Shown in pieces: positions 23,299-34,100 of a stretch of DNA of 64,000 bases. The notes below the pieces were generated by a model. That model was not told the origin of the DNA. It saw only the letters and a program-made list of their open reading frames with translations, and searched no databases. Every line of letters begins with the position of its first letter. The first letter of the stretch is position 1. The stretch spans positions 2,390,353-2,454,352 of the forward strand of contig NZ_LT717701.1 of assembly GCF_900157385.1 (NCBI RefSeq), given 5' to 3'. Source of the stretch: Mycobacterium terramassiliense. Lineage in GTDB: Bacteria > Actinomycetota > Actinomycetes > Mycobacteriales > Mycobacteriaceae. A program made the position numbers and the translations under genes.

Positions 23299-26283
23299 TC
23301 ATGGGTGCGCCCTAACCGGGTTGCGGCCGGACGCCCGTGACGGCCACCAGTTCGCCCGGCCGACCAGCGCGGCGACGGCGGGCACCGTGATGGTGCGCAC
23401 CAAGAACGTGTCCAGCAAGATTCCCACACCGATCACGAAGCCGCCCTGGACCACGGTTCCGATGCTGGAGAACAGCAGACCGCCCATCGACGCGGCGAAG
23501 ATCAGCCCCGCGGCGGTGATCACCCCGCCCGTCGAACCCAGGGTGCGAATAATGCCGTAACGCATGCTGCGCGGAGATTCGTCACGCATTCGCGAGACGA
23601 GCAGCATGTTGTAGTCGGCCCCCACCGCGACCAACACCACGAATGCCAACGGCGGCACGCTCCAATGCAATTGCTGGCCGAGCAGGAATTGGAACACCAA
23701 AACGCCGATTCCCACCGCTGACAAAAACGAAATGACTACGGAAGCAACGAGATACAGCGGCGCGACAATCGCACGGAGCAGCGCTATCAGGGTCAGCAGC
23801 ACGACGAGCAGGGTCACCGCGATGATGAACCGGATGTCGTGTTGGTAGTAGTCGCGCGTGTCTTTCAGGCCAACGGTGTATCCCGCCATCGATACCGTGG
23901 CGTCGGACAGCGAGGTATTCGGTTGGGCTCCCCGGGCCGTCGCGCTGATCGCGTTGACCTGGTCCATGGCTTCGGTGCTGAACGGGTTGAGTTTGGTTTG
24001 CACCAGGTACCGCACCGAGTGGCCGTCCGGCGAAATGAATGCCCTGGCGGCCTGCTGGAACTCCTTCAAATGCAGCAGCTGCGACGGGATGTTGAAACCG
24101 GCCATCGCCGGTTGTGCCGCGTCCTGTTTCAGCGACAACAGGAACGCCGCCGACTCGCTGAGGCCGGCGCCGAGCTGTTTGACCTGGTCGACGAGCTGGG
24201 CCACCGCGTCGGCCACTTGCCGGCTCCCACCGGCGAATCGGTCGGCGCCACTTTGCAGGCTGTTCAGGTTCGCTTGCAGGCCGCCGGGCTGGTCGATTCC
24301 CATGGAATGCAGCACGTTGGTGAGCTTTACCAGGGCGACACGCAGGCGCTCCGTCGACGCTTTCAGGGCCCGTTTGTCCTGGTATTCCTGCAGCTGGTGG
24401 GCCAGGTCGTTGATCGCGTCGAGGTCTGCCTGGTCGCGCGCGCCGGTCAGCTGCTCGAACGTCCCGCGGGTGGCGCTGCACGACGCGTCGGCATCGCAGA
24501 TCGGGTTACCCTGCAGCGCCGTCAGCACCGGGCCCATCCAGGCGAACATGTTCTTGGCGGCCGAGAAATTCCAGCCCATGGCGTTGCTGAGCGCGTTGAC
24601 GTGGTCGACCAGTTGGGCCGTGAGGTCGACCTCTTTGACCAGCGTGTCCCCGCTGTACTGGTTCTTCGTCGACGAGAAGGCATTCTCGAGTTCCTGCACG
24701 CTGGTGGCGAGCTGGGTGACCTGGCCGCGGACCTCGCGGAGGTTGTTGGCCAGCGTGCCGGCCCCGTCGACCAGCCGATTGAGATCGCTTGCGTGGTCGT
24801 TGATCAGGTTGGAGCCACCGGCGAGCATGGTGCCGATGGCGCCGGCCTGATAGGTGGCCCTGAATTGCTCCGGGACGCTTCCGGTGGGGCGGGTGATGCC
24901 GCTGACGGCGGCGACGTTCGGCAGCTGGCTGACCCGGGTGGCCATCTGCTCGAGGTCCGCCAGGGCTTGCGGGGTGCGAAGGTCACGCGGCGACTGGACG
25001 AGGATGTACTCCGGGATGGACTGATTCACGTTGAAATGGCGATCGAGCGCGGCGTACCCCACCGAGCTGGGCGCGGAGGGCCGGAGGGCCTTGCGATCGT
25101 CGTAGTTGTAGCGCACCAAGCCTGCGCAGCTGGCCAGGATGATCAGCACGAGCAGGCTGGCAACCAGGTGGGCCCTGGGCCGGCGCACGATGCGTACGCC
25201 GGAGCGCCGCCAGAACCGAGCGGTCAGCTCGCGCCGCGGCTTGACCCAGCCTCGCGGCCCGGCGAGCACCAAGATCGCCGGCAGCAGCGTCACCGCGGCA
25301 AGGAATGCCACGCCGATTCCGATCGCCGACGACGCCCCGACCGTTTTGAACACCCCCATCCGGGCGAAGCTGATCAGCAGAAACGTGATTCCCACGGTGG
25401 TGGCCGACGCGGCAATCACCTTTCCGATCGAGCTCATCGCCCGCCTGACCGCATCATCCGGATCCGCACCGGAGCGCCGATAGTCGTGATAGCGGCTGAT
25501 GAGAAAGACCGCGTAGTCCGTCCCGGCGCCGGCCATGATCGCGCTCAGAAACACCATGGACTGGTTCGACACGCCCGAGCCCGTCAGCTGCGAGTATCCC
25601 GCCACCACCGCCTGCGCGATCACCAGGGACAACCCGATCGTCATCAGTGGCAACAGCATGGTGACGAGGCTGCGGTAGACCACCAGCAGGACGATGAGCA
25701 CCAAGACGCCGATCGCCAGCTCGATGGGAAGCCTGTCCCGGTCACCCGCGACGGTGAGGTCGGCGACGGTCGCCGCGGGGCCGGTGACGTTAGCGGTCAG
25801 GGGGGTTCGGGCGACCGTGCGTTTGACGAGGTCGCTGATCCGGTTGAACGCGGCGTAGGACCGCGGCGTGCCCAATTCGCCCGCGACGCCGACCGGCAGC
25901 ACCCAGGCTTTGTGGTCCGCGCTGGTCACGACCTGACGCAGGGGTGGCGTGGTGACGAAGTCCTGCACCATCGCGACGTCCCGCGTGTCCTGCCGCAGCG
26001 CGTTGACGAGTTTGCGGTACACGGCTTCGTCGTCGGGCCCGAGCCCCTTGTCGTTGGTCAGGACCACCAGCAGGAGGTCCTCGGAGCCCGATTCGTGAAA
26101 CGCCTCGGTCATCTTGCGAGTGGTGACGCTCGACGGTGCGTCGCTGGGCAGGAGGGCCAGGGGATGCTTCTGGGCCATTTCGCCCAACGATGGGAGTGTC
26201 AGCGACAGGGCGACCGCGATCGCGACCCACGTCCCAATCACTATCCAGGGCCAACGCACCACAAAATCGGCTAGCCGTCGCAT
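23299..26283 (-). CDS. mmpL10: MmpL10-like lipid transporter (RND superfamily)
   Basis: 994 residues from ATG 26283, preceded by GAGGTGAGGGCGAA. RND fold: TM1 DFVVRWPWIVIGTWVAIAVAL, long periplasmic loops, Asp-Tyr proton-relay pairs in AGTDYAVFL (256/257) and GADYNMLLV (890/891). No MmpS gene adjoins it, which matches the MmpL8/MmpL10 group that exports trehalose esters. Its neighbours are a PapA and a Chp-type acyltransferase, as around MmpL10 in M. tuberculosis. Probably moves the diacyltrehalose intermediate across the inner membrane, where the hydrolase encoded 40 bases downstream adds further acyl chains. Confidence 0.92.
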   Translation of the reverse strand: MRRLADFVVRWPWIVIGTWVAIAVALSLTLPSLGEMAQKHPLALLPSDAPSSVTTRKMTEAFHESGSEDLLLVVLTNDKGLGPDDEAVYRKLVNALRQDTRDVAMVQDFVTTPPLRQVVTSADHKAWVLPVGVAGELGTPRSYAAFNRISDLVKRTVARTPLTANVTGPAATVADLTVAGDRDRLPIELAIGVLVLIVLLVVYRSLVTMLLPLMTIGLSLVIAQAVVAGYSQLTGSGVSNQSMVFLSAIMAGAGTDYAVFLISRYHDYRRSGADPDDAVRRAMSSIGKVIAASATTVGITFLLISFARMGVFKTVGASSAIGIGVAFLAAVTLLPAILVLAGPRGWVKPRRELTARFWRRSGVRIVRRPRAHLVASLLVLIILASCAGLVRYNYDDRKALRPSAPSSVGYAALDRHFNVNQSIPEYILVQSPRDLRTPQALADLEQMATRVSQLPNVAAVSGITRPTGSVPEQFRATYQAGAIGTMLAGGSNLINDHASDLNRLVDGAGTLANNLREVRGQVTQLATSVQELENAFSSTKNQYSGDTLVKEVDLTAQLVDHVNALSNAMGWNFSAAKNMFAWMGPVLTALQGNPICDADASCSATRGTFEQLTGARDQADLDAINDLAHQLQEYQDKRALKASTERLRVALVKLTNVLHSMGIDQPGGLQANLNSLQSGADRFAGGSRQVADAVAQLVDQVKQLGAGLSESAAFLLSLKQDAAQPAMAGFNIPSQLLHLKEFQQAARAFISPDGHSVRYLVQTKLNPFSTEAMDQVNAISATARGAQPNTSLSDATVSMAGYTVGLKDTRDYYQHDIRFIIAVTLLVVLLTLIALLRAIVAPLYLVASVVISFLSAVGIGVLVFQFLLGQQLHWSVPPLAFVVLVAVGADYNMLLVSRMRDESPRSMRYGIIRTLGSTGGVITAAGLIFAASMGGLLFSSIGTVVQGGFVIGVGILLDTFLVRTITVPAVAALVGRANWWPSRASGRNPVRAHP

Positions 26284-26339
26284 TTCGCCCTCACCTCAAA
26301 CCGTGCAATTCCGCGTCGCGAACGTCGGGTTACCCCACG

Positions 26340-27761
26340 CTACGCAACGCGTCCCCAATGGCCGCTGGCGGCGACCCGCGCGCAGACCGACTTCATCGCT
26401 TCCATATAGCGGGTCACTGATTTCTGGGCGACCGGATTGTCGGGAAACATGATCGCCATCGCGGTGCCCTCGCCGTACCGAAATACGTAAATTGTCAACT
26501 GATACGAATACCGGCCGTCGGAGTAGATTCCGATGTTGTTCGCATAACCCAGGTCGGCGGCGGCCAGGACGGCATTGAGCGGGGCCGCGCCGCCATGCAA
26601 GAAGTTCGATACCGGAAAGTTGGGCTGCGGCCAGTTCAACCAGGGCGCCAGCTCCAAGACGCGGTAATACGGCACCTTCGCCAAGTGCAGGCCGGAATCG
26701 AACGACGCCTGCGCCGCCCACGCGGCGTCGCCGAAGGAGGCCGCCGCTATTGGCACGGTGATGGGGACGAGGCCGGTGAACCAGCCCTGCGTCATGAAGT
26801 TATCGGTGGTCCTGCGGGTGTCCCGGGGTGTGAGGCCGTAGTAGGTGAGGGCGCCGGTGAATTCGTGCTCTACCAGGGCGAAGCAGGCGAACAACCCGCC
26901 GATGAAGCGCGCGCCGACCGCGGCGCACGCCGAATCGAACCGCTCCGTCTGTGCTGCGTCCATCAAGAATTCGGAGATCAATTCGCTGCCGCCCGGCTCC
27001 AACGGGTTGCCGAGTGGGAGCGGAAATTCGGGAAAGCCGCCATTGTTGTTCTCCGCGAAGTCGATCCACGCGCGCACCCCGGGCGAATCTACGGTTAACG
27101 TCGAGGTGTAATGGCGTTCGCGGGCGCAAAAATCGTCAAAGCTACCGGCATCGGGAAGTGCGAGGGGCTCGCCGCCCCCGCTCAGCGCCGCATACATTCC
27201 ATTGGCCTCGAGCATCGTCGTGCCAATCAGCGTCGCGTCCCCGTGAACGTGATCCATGGCGGCAAAGAACGTAAAATGATCCTCGTTTTGGATGATTCCG
27301 AAGGTGAAGCAGCCCCATTCCAGCGGGTTCGGTATGGCCACGACGTGAGCGCGTATTTCGTCGACCGTCATCTTGCCGTGTTCGATCGGCATGAATTCGA
27401 TGTCGGCGGGATCGCTGAGGCTGTGCCGGACGAACTCGCCATTACCCGTGTGGCGGAACCAGCTGCGGAACGTGTCATGCCGGCGCAGGTACGCGTTGAC
27501 GGCGTGATGCATGGCAGAAACGTCGCACCGACCGGGCACTTCACAGGTCGCGATGATCTGCCGGGAAAAGTCCAGCCCCGCGTCCGTCCGTTCGTGATAG
27601 TTGCGGAGGTGTTGGCCCTGCATGTAGCTGACCGGCACGGAACTGGCCGGCGCGTGCCGGACCTTCTCGGCGGACGTGGTCGTCGGGTGCCAGGAGATGA
27701 CTGATCCCGGGATCGGCGCCCAATCGCCCAATGAGCCGATCGTGATCTTCCCGATTCGCAA
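26340..27761 (-). CDS. papA3: Polyketide-associated acyltransferase, PapA3-like
   Basis: 473 residues starting with TTG at 27761, seven bases after GGGGAGAA; no ATG or GTG lies near. Condensation-fold acyltransferase with the catalytic H-x-x-x-D at 171-175 (AMDHVHGDATL). Its sequence follows M. tuberculosis PapA3 through TIGSLGDWAPIPG, IATCEVPGRCD, NAYLRRHDT, NPLEWGCFTFGI, AENNNGG and TQGWFTGLVPITVP. PapA3 esterifies trehalose with acyl chains to give diacyltrehalose; in the trehalose-polyphleate pathway this is the cytosolic first step. Leads the minus-strand gene run; divergent from the PKS. Confidence 0.92.
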   Translation of the reverse strand: MRIGKITIGSLGDWAPIPGSVISWHPTTTSAEKVRHAPASSVPVSYMQGQHLRNYHERTDAGLDFSRQIIATCEVPGRCDVSAMHHAVNAYLRRHDTFRSWFRHTGNGEFVRHSLSDPADIEFMPIEHGKMTVDEIRAHVVAIPNPLEWGCFTFGIIQNEDHFTFFAAMDHVHGDATLIGTTMLEANGMYAALSGGGEPLALPDAGSFDDFCARERHYTSTLTVDSPGVRAWIDFAENNNGGFPEFPLPLGNPLEPGGSELISEFLMDAAQTERFDSACAAVGARFIGGLFACFALVEHEFTGALTYYGLTPRDTRRTTDNFMTQGWFTGLVPITVPIAAASFGDAAWAAQASFDSGLHLAKVPYYRVLELAPWLNWPQPNFPVSNFLHGGAAPLNAVLAAADLGYANNIGIYSDGRYSYQLTIYVFRYGEGTAMAIMFPDNPVAQKSVTRYMEAMKSVCARVAASGHWGRVA

Positions 27762-27948
27762 TATTGTTCTCCCCGGTCTGCGCGGCTGATTCGGCCGCTG
27801 CTAGCGACACCAAGATAACCCTCTCGGCGAGCACCGTCGGCGGTATGCGCGGACGCGTCCCCCCATTCGAAGGCGCACCGCCGCGGTCGTGGCGACCGCC
27901 CCGGCGTGGGACGCGACCCCGCCGCCACGCCCCGACCATACTTGCGCG

Positions 27949-28104
27949 ATGCGCCGCAGGAAGCATCCACACTTGGCATACTTGCCGTCGGAGGTGGTTC
28001 GGCTGCGGCAACCGGGTCGGCATGTGTACATTCGCCACGACGGTCGCTGGAGCCAGTACGCCGGGGGGACTTCCGCCAGGTCTGTTCCTGGGTGCGTGCA
28101 GTGA
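27949..28104 (+). CDS. Possible leaderless 51-residue protein upstream of pks
   Basis: Begins MRRRKHPHLAYLPSEVVRLR and ends GTSARSVPGCVQ. CATACT at 27937-27942 is six bases from the ATG, the spacing expected if transcription starts on the A of ATG, and no ribosome site is present. The peptide is basic with no membrane segment and matches no family I know. Equally likely it is just open sequence in high-GC DNA. If transcribed, its message would run on into the pks leader. Confidence 0.25.
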   Translation: MRRRKHPHLAYLPSEVVRLRQPGRHVYIRHDGRWSQYAGGTSARSVPGCVQ

Positions 28105-28180
28105 GCGGCCGAGCACGTGGTTCGGAGCAACCACGGCCACGGCGCCGCAAGGGCGCGGGCATCGAATCTTCCGACCGACA

Positions 28181-28188
28181 CGGGGAGG
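28181..28188 (+). promoter_or_regulatory. Ribosome-binding site of pks
   Basis: GGGGAGGA lies eight bases before the ATG at 28197. It settles the start against a much longer open frame reaching back to 27906. Confidence 0.8.
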
Positions 28189-28196
28189 ACAACCGC

Positions 28197-31100
28197 ATGA
28201 CATCCGCCGAAGATCCGATGCGGGGGCCATCGGGTTCTGCGGGCTTCGCGATCATCGGCTACGCGGCGCGGTTTCCGGGCGCCGCGGACGCGGACGAATT
28301 CTGGCAGGTGCTGCGGGAGGGCCGGGATGCGATATCGGAGGTGCCCGAGGATCGGTGGGATGCCGACGAATTCTTCGACCCGGATCCCGACGCGCCCGGG
28401 AAGGTTGTCACCCGCCGCGCGGGTTTCGTCGACGACGTTACGGGGTTCGACGCGCCGTTTTTCGGGATGTCGACGCGCGAGGTCCGGTTGCTGGACCCGC
28501 AGCACCGGATCTTGCTGGAGACGGCGTGGCGCGCGGTGGAGCATTCGGGAACGGCACCAACGGCTTTGGCGAACACCAATACCGGCGTGTTCGTCGGCTT
28601 GGCCACCCATGACTACCTGGGAATGGCATCAGACGAGCTGACGTATCCCGAGATCGAGGCCTATATGGCGATCGGGACGTCGAATGCCGCTGCCGCGGGC
28701 CGGATCAGCTACCGGTTGGGGCTGCAGGGCCCGTCGGTCGCCGTCGACACGGCGTGCAGCTCGTCGCTCGTGGCGATCCATCAGGCCTGCCAAGCCCTGC
28801 AGCTCGGGGAATGCGACCTCGCGCTGGCCGGCGGCGCGAACGTCCTGCTCACCCCGGCGACGATGATCACCTTCTCGCACGCCCACATGCTCGCGCCCGA
28901 CGGCCGGTGCAAGACGTTCGATGCGGCCGCCGACGGCTACGTGCGCGGTGAGGGTTGCGGTGTCATCGTCGTCAAGCGGCTCGAGGACGCGATCCGCGAC
29001 GGCGACCGAATTCGGGCCGTGATCCGGGGCAGCGCGATCAACCAGGACGGGGCATCGGGCGGTTTGACGGTGCCGAACGGTGTTGCTCAGCAACGGGTTA
29101 TCGCCGCGGCGCTGAAGCGCGCCGGAATCGCACCGGCCGACGTCGGATACCTCGAGGCGCACGGGACCGGGACATCCCTGGGCGATCCGATCGAGGCCCA
29201 GGCCGCCGGCGCGGCGCTCGGTGCAGGTCGCGAGCCGGGCCGGCCGCTGTTGATCGGCTCGGCAAAGACCAACATCGGGCATCTGGAGGCGGCCGCGGGG
29301 ATCGCGGGCGTGATCAAGGTCATCCTGTCGCTCGAGCACGAGTTGTTGCCGCCACACCTGCACTTCCGCAATCCGTCGCCGCACATTCCCTGGGATCGGC
29401 TTGCGCTGCAGGTCGTGCAGGAGGCCACCCCGTGGGAGCGCAGCGGCCGGCGACGTATTGCCGGGGTCAGCTCGTTCGGGTTCGCCGGGACCAACGCGCA
29501 CGTCATCCTCGAAGAAGCTCCCGATGCGGTGGATCAGATCGGCCCGCCACCGGCCGCGGTCGAGGCGCCCGGGGACCGACGGTTCAGCCTGCTTCCGCTG
29601 TCGGCGCGCACGCCCGCCGCGCTGGTGCAGATCGCCGATCAATACCGCGACTGGTTGAGCGCACATCCGGAGGCCAGCCTGGCCGATGTCTGCTTTACCG
29701 CCGGGGTGGGGCGAGCACACTTCGAGCACCGCGCCGCGTTGGTGGTGAACTCGAGGGAATCCGCCGGTGAGTTGCTCGGCGCGCTCGCGGACGACCGCCC
29801 CGCGCCCGGTCTGGTGCGCGGCATATCCGACGACACGCCGAAGACGGCGTGGCTGTTCACCGGTCAGGGCAGCCAGTACGCCGGCATGGCCCGCGAGCTG
29901 TTCGAGACCGAGCCGGTGTTCGCCGAGACGCTAACCCGTTGCGCAGCCGTTGTCGCAGATCTGCTCGAAAAGCCCTTGCTGGACGTGATTTTCGACACGG
30001 ACGGCCCGGAAGGCGAAGAGACGCTGCGGCAGACCTCCTACGCCCAGCCCGCCCTGTTCGCGGTAGAGATGGGCCTGGCCCGGCTGTGGCAGTCGTGGGG
30101 CTTCGAACCCGGCGTGGTGTTGGGCCACAGCGTCGGCCAGTACGCGGCGGCCTGCGTCGCGGGCGTGTTCGGCCTCGAGGACGGAATGCTGCTGATGGCC
30201 GAGCGGGGCCGCCTGTTCGGCAGTCTGCCCGCCGGCGGTCGGATGGTCGCGGTCTTCGCCGCCGCCGAGCGCGTCGAGAGCCTGACCGACGAGTTCCCGA
30301 GCCTGTCGGTGGCCGCCTACAACGGTGCCAACACCGTGCTGTCGGGGCCCGCGCAGGATCTGGAGCAGGCGGCGGCCGGGTTGACGGCCGACGGTGTGCG
30401 GTGCGACTGGCTGGACACCAGCCACGCGTTCCACTCGGCGCTGCTGGACCCGATTCTCGACGACTTCGAGGTGTACGCGAACCGGTTCGAGTTCGGCTCG
30501 CCACAACGGATGCTGGTGTGCAACCGCACCGGTGCCGCGCTCGGCAGGAGCGTGAAACTCGATGGCGCCTATTGGCGCCGCCACGCGCGCCAACCGGTGG
30601 AATTCGCCAAGAGCGTGCGCACCCTGGCCGATCTGGGTTGCAAAGTGTTGCTGGAGATCGGCCCGCAACCCGTGCTCACCGCCGCGGCGCTGCGGGCGTG
30701 GCCTGACACGGTCGCCGCACCCCGGGCGATCGCGTCATTGCGCCGGAACACCGCCGACCGCCGCCAGATCACCGAAGCCCTCGCCGACGCGTACGTCCTG
30801 GGCCACCTGCCCGACTTCGGCGCCGTCTCAGGCCCGGCGCGCAAGCTCGACCTGCCGACCTATCCGTTCCAGCACCGCGAGTACTGGTATCGGGACAATC
30901 GGGAACGCCCCAACCAACAACAGAACATCGTCGTGAGCACCCACGCCGTCCAGCTCCTCGAGGAAGGCCGGATCGAGGAACTCGCCACGCTGGTCGACGG
31001 TGCGAGCGGCAATCAGCAGACCCTGAGCGTGCTGACAAAACTTGCCGCGCAACACAATCAGCAGCGTAAGACCCAGTCGATCGCGGACGCGCGCTACGAG

Positions 31101-34100
31101 ATTCGCTGGGAATCCGCTGGGCCCGTTTCGGAGGCACCGGACGCGGCGGCCACCTGGCTGCTCGTCGGCGACGATTCGGCTGCGGTCGCACCATTGATCG
31201 ACGCGCTGACCGCGCAGGGCCACCGGCACCGGATCGTGGGGCTGCCGGTGTCGGACGCGGACGAGCAACGGCTCGAGGCCACGCTGCGCGAAGCGGCGGC
31301 AGACGAAGCCGTGCTGCGCATCCTGCACATCGCGGCCCTCGAATCCGACACCGTGCCGTCGATGCGGTCCCTGTTACGCATGCAACACCGAGTCCTCGGC
31401 GGAACGCGGCGACTCTTCCGCGCGGCGGTCGCCGCCGAACTGCGCATCCCCATCTGGGTGGTGACCCGCGGCGCGCAACGCGTCACCGACGCAGACGCCG
31501 TGTCGCCGGATCAGGCCTGCCTCTGGGGATTCGGCCGCGCCGCCTCGCTGGAGCATCCGCACGTGTGGGGCGGATTGGCGGACTTGCCGGGTGGCCGCGA
31601 AACCGAAGTCAAGGAATGGTCGCGGTTGATCGACCAGGTGGTGACGGCGCCGAGCGGCTCGGCCGCCGGCGAAGACCAAGTGGCCGTGCGCGATGACGCG
31701 GTCTATGTGCCTCGGCTGGTCCGGCGGGCGGGGCCGCCGGTCGCCACACCGCCGGCGCTGCGCGATGACGCAACGTATCTGGTGACCGGGGGGCTGGGTT
31801 CGGTGGGCCTGGAAATCGCCGGATACCTGGCCGCGCATGGCGCTAGGCATCTGGTGCTGACCGGGCGACGCGCGCCGGGCGATGCCGCGCAGGCGCGCAT
31901 CGCCGCCATCCGCGAACAACACGGCTGCGAAGTCCGGGTTGCGGCGGCCGATGTCGGCGATATGCATGAGGTCGAGCGCCTGCTGGCCACCGTGCACGCC
32001 GAACTACCGCCGGTGCGGGGCATCGTCCATGCCGCCGGCGAGATCGGAACCACCCCGCTGCGCACCCTGGATGACGCCGAGGTGGATCGCGTTTTCGCCG
32101 GGAAGGTCTGGGGCGCGTGGCATTTGAGCGAAGCCGCGGCCGACTTGCAGCTGGACTTCTTCCTGAGCACCTCCTCGATCGCCTCGGTCTGGGGCGGGTT
32201 CGGTCAGACCGCCTACGCGGCGGCCAACGCCTTCCTCGACGGCCTGGCCTGGCGGCTGCGCGAGCAGGGGGTGCCCGGGTTCAGCGTCAACTTCGGTCCT
32301 TGGTCGGCGGGCATGGCCGACGAACAGGCGCGCGCCCGACTGGATCAGCGCGGGGTCCGGACGTTGCCTCCGGCCGATGCGCTGGCGGGGATGGCCGACC
32401 TCGTGGCGGCTTCGGCAACCCAAGGGGTGGTGGCCCGGATCGGCTGGGACCGCTTCCTGCCCCTGTACCAGCAAGCCGGAAGGCGACCATTCCTGGCGGA
32501 GTTGGAGCGCGAGCTGCCCGAATCAGCGCCCGCGGCGGCGTTGTTGGGGCGGTCCGGGAAGACCCAACTGGTCGAGCAGCTCACCAACGCCCCGGTGCAG
32601 CAGCGCAAGAAACTCCTCACGGATCACCTGCGGAACGCGGTGGCGGAGGTGACGCGCGTCGATGCCGCGGAAATTCGCGAGGACGCCGGGTTCTTCGATC
32701 TGGGCATGGATTCGCTGATGGCCGTCGAATTGCGGCGCCGCATCGAGCAGGCGGTGGGCAAGGAGGTGCCGGCCACCCTGGCGATGGACCACCCCCGGCT
32801 GTCCGACGTGGTGGATTACCTGCTGGGCGAGGTGCTTGGTCTCAGCGAGCAGGCGTCGGCGCAGCCGGGGCTCCGGCTTGCCTCGGCGGTCACGACGCGC
32901 ACCGATGAGCCGATCGCGATCGTCGCGGTGGCGTGCCACTTCCCCGGCGCGCCCAATCCCGAAGCGTTCTGGGACTTGTTGTCCGGCGGTGTCGATGCGA
33001 TATCGGAGGTGCCCGAGGATCGATTCGACATCGACGAGTTCTACGACCCGGATCCAGAGGCGCCGGGCAAGATCTACAGTCGCTTCGGCGGATTCCTGGA
33101 CGAGGTCGACGGATTCGATCCGGAATTCTTCGGCATCTCCCCGCGCGAGGCGATCTGGATCGATCCCCAGCAGCGGCTGATGCTGGAAACCGTTTGGGAG
33201 GGTCTCGAAAGGGCGGGCTACGCGCCGTCCGCGTTGCGCGGCAGCCGAAGCGGCATCTTCGTGGGGGTGGGCGCCAACGAGTATTCGCATCTGCTGTCCG
33301 CGGACTCGGTGGACAAGCTCGAGCCCCAGTTCATCACCGGCAACGCGCTCAATGCGATCTCGGGTCGAGTTGCGTTCGCGCTGGGGCTGGAAGGCCCAGC
33401 GGTCGCGGTCGATACCGCGTGCAGCTCGTCGCTGGTGGCCGTCCACCAGGCCTGCCAGGCATTGCATTCCGGTGACTGCGATTTGGCGCTGGCCGGCGGC
33501 GTGAACGTCTTGCTGAGTCCGGTGACCATCATCGCCGCCTCACGCGCCAGGATGCTTTCCCCCGTCGGGCGGTGTAAGACGTTCGACGCCTCCGCCGACG
33601 GATATGTGCGCAGTGAGGGCTGCGGGATTCTGGTGCTCAAGCGGCTCAGCGATGCGGTACGCGACGGCGATCGGGTTTGCGCGGTCATCCCGAGCACCGC
33701 GGTCAACCAGGACGGTGCGTCCAGCGGTTTGACGGTGCCCAATGGCGGTGCGCAGCAACGGCTTATCAGCATGGCGCTGGCCCGCGCCGGTCTTGTCGGC
33801 GGGGACGTCGACTACCTCGAGGCGCACGGGACGGGCACCCCCCTGGGCGATCCGATCGAGGTGCAGGCGGCCGCGGCCGTTTACGGCGCCGCCCGCGACG
33901 CGGACCGGCCGTTGCTGATGGGATCGGTGAAGACCAACATCGGCCACCTCGAGTCGGCGTCGGGTGTCGCCGGTCTGATCAAGGTCGTGCTGTCGTTGCA
34001 GCACGAAATGCTGCCGCAGAGCCTGCACTTCGAGACGCCGTCCCCGCACATCCCGTGGGATTCGCTGCCCGTGCGCGTGGTGGACAAGTCGATCCCGTGG

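Larger units (their letters stand above)
27762..28196. promoter_or_regulatory. Divergent promoter region between papA3 and pks
   Basis: 435 bases separate the two starts, unusually long for this compact genome. One TANNNT-like box, CATACT, is at 27937-27942 on the plus strand. A short reading frame begins seven bases beyond it (described separately). The right end has a strong ribosome site for pks. No clear inverted repeat long enough for an operator was found by eye. The region must hold the papA3 promoter on the minus strand; I cannot place its boxes confidently. Confidence 0.5.

Noticed and set aside
23839..26274. 811-codon open frame on the plus strand
   Set aside because: Antisense to the MmpL10-like gene; low-complexity Arg/Gly/His composition and no conserved domain.
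27906..28196. Extending pks to an upstream start at 27906
   Set aside because: The strong GGGGAGGA site precedes ATG 28197 and the KS begins just after it; the extra 97 residues match no PKS N-terminus.
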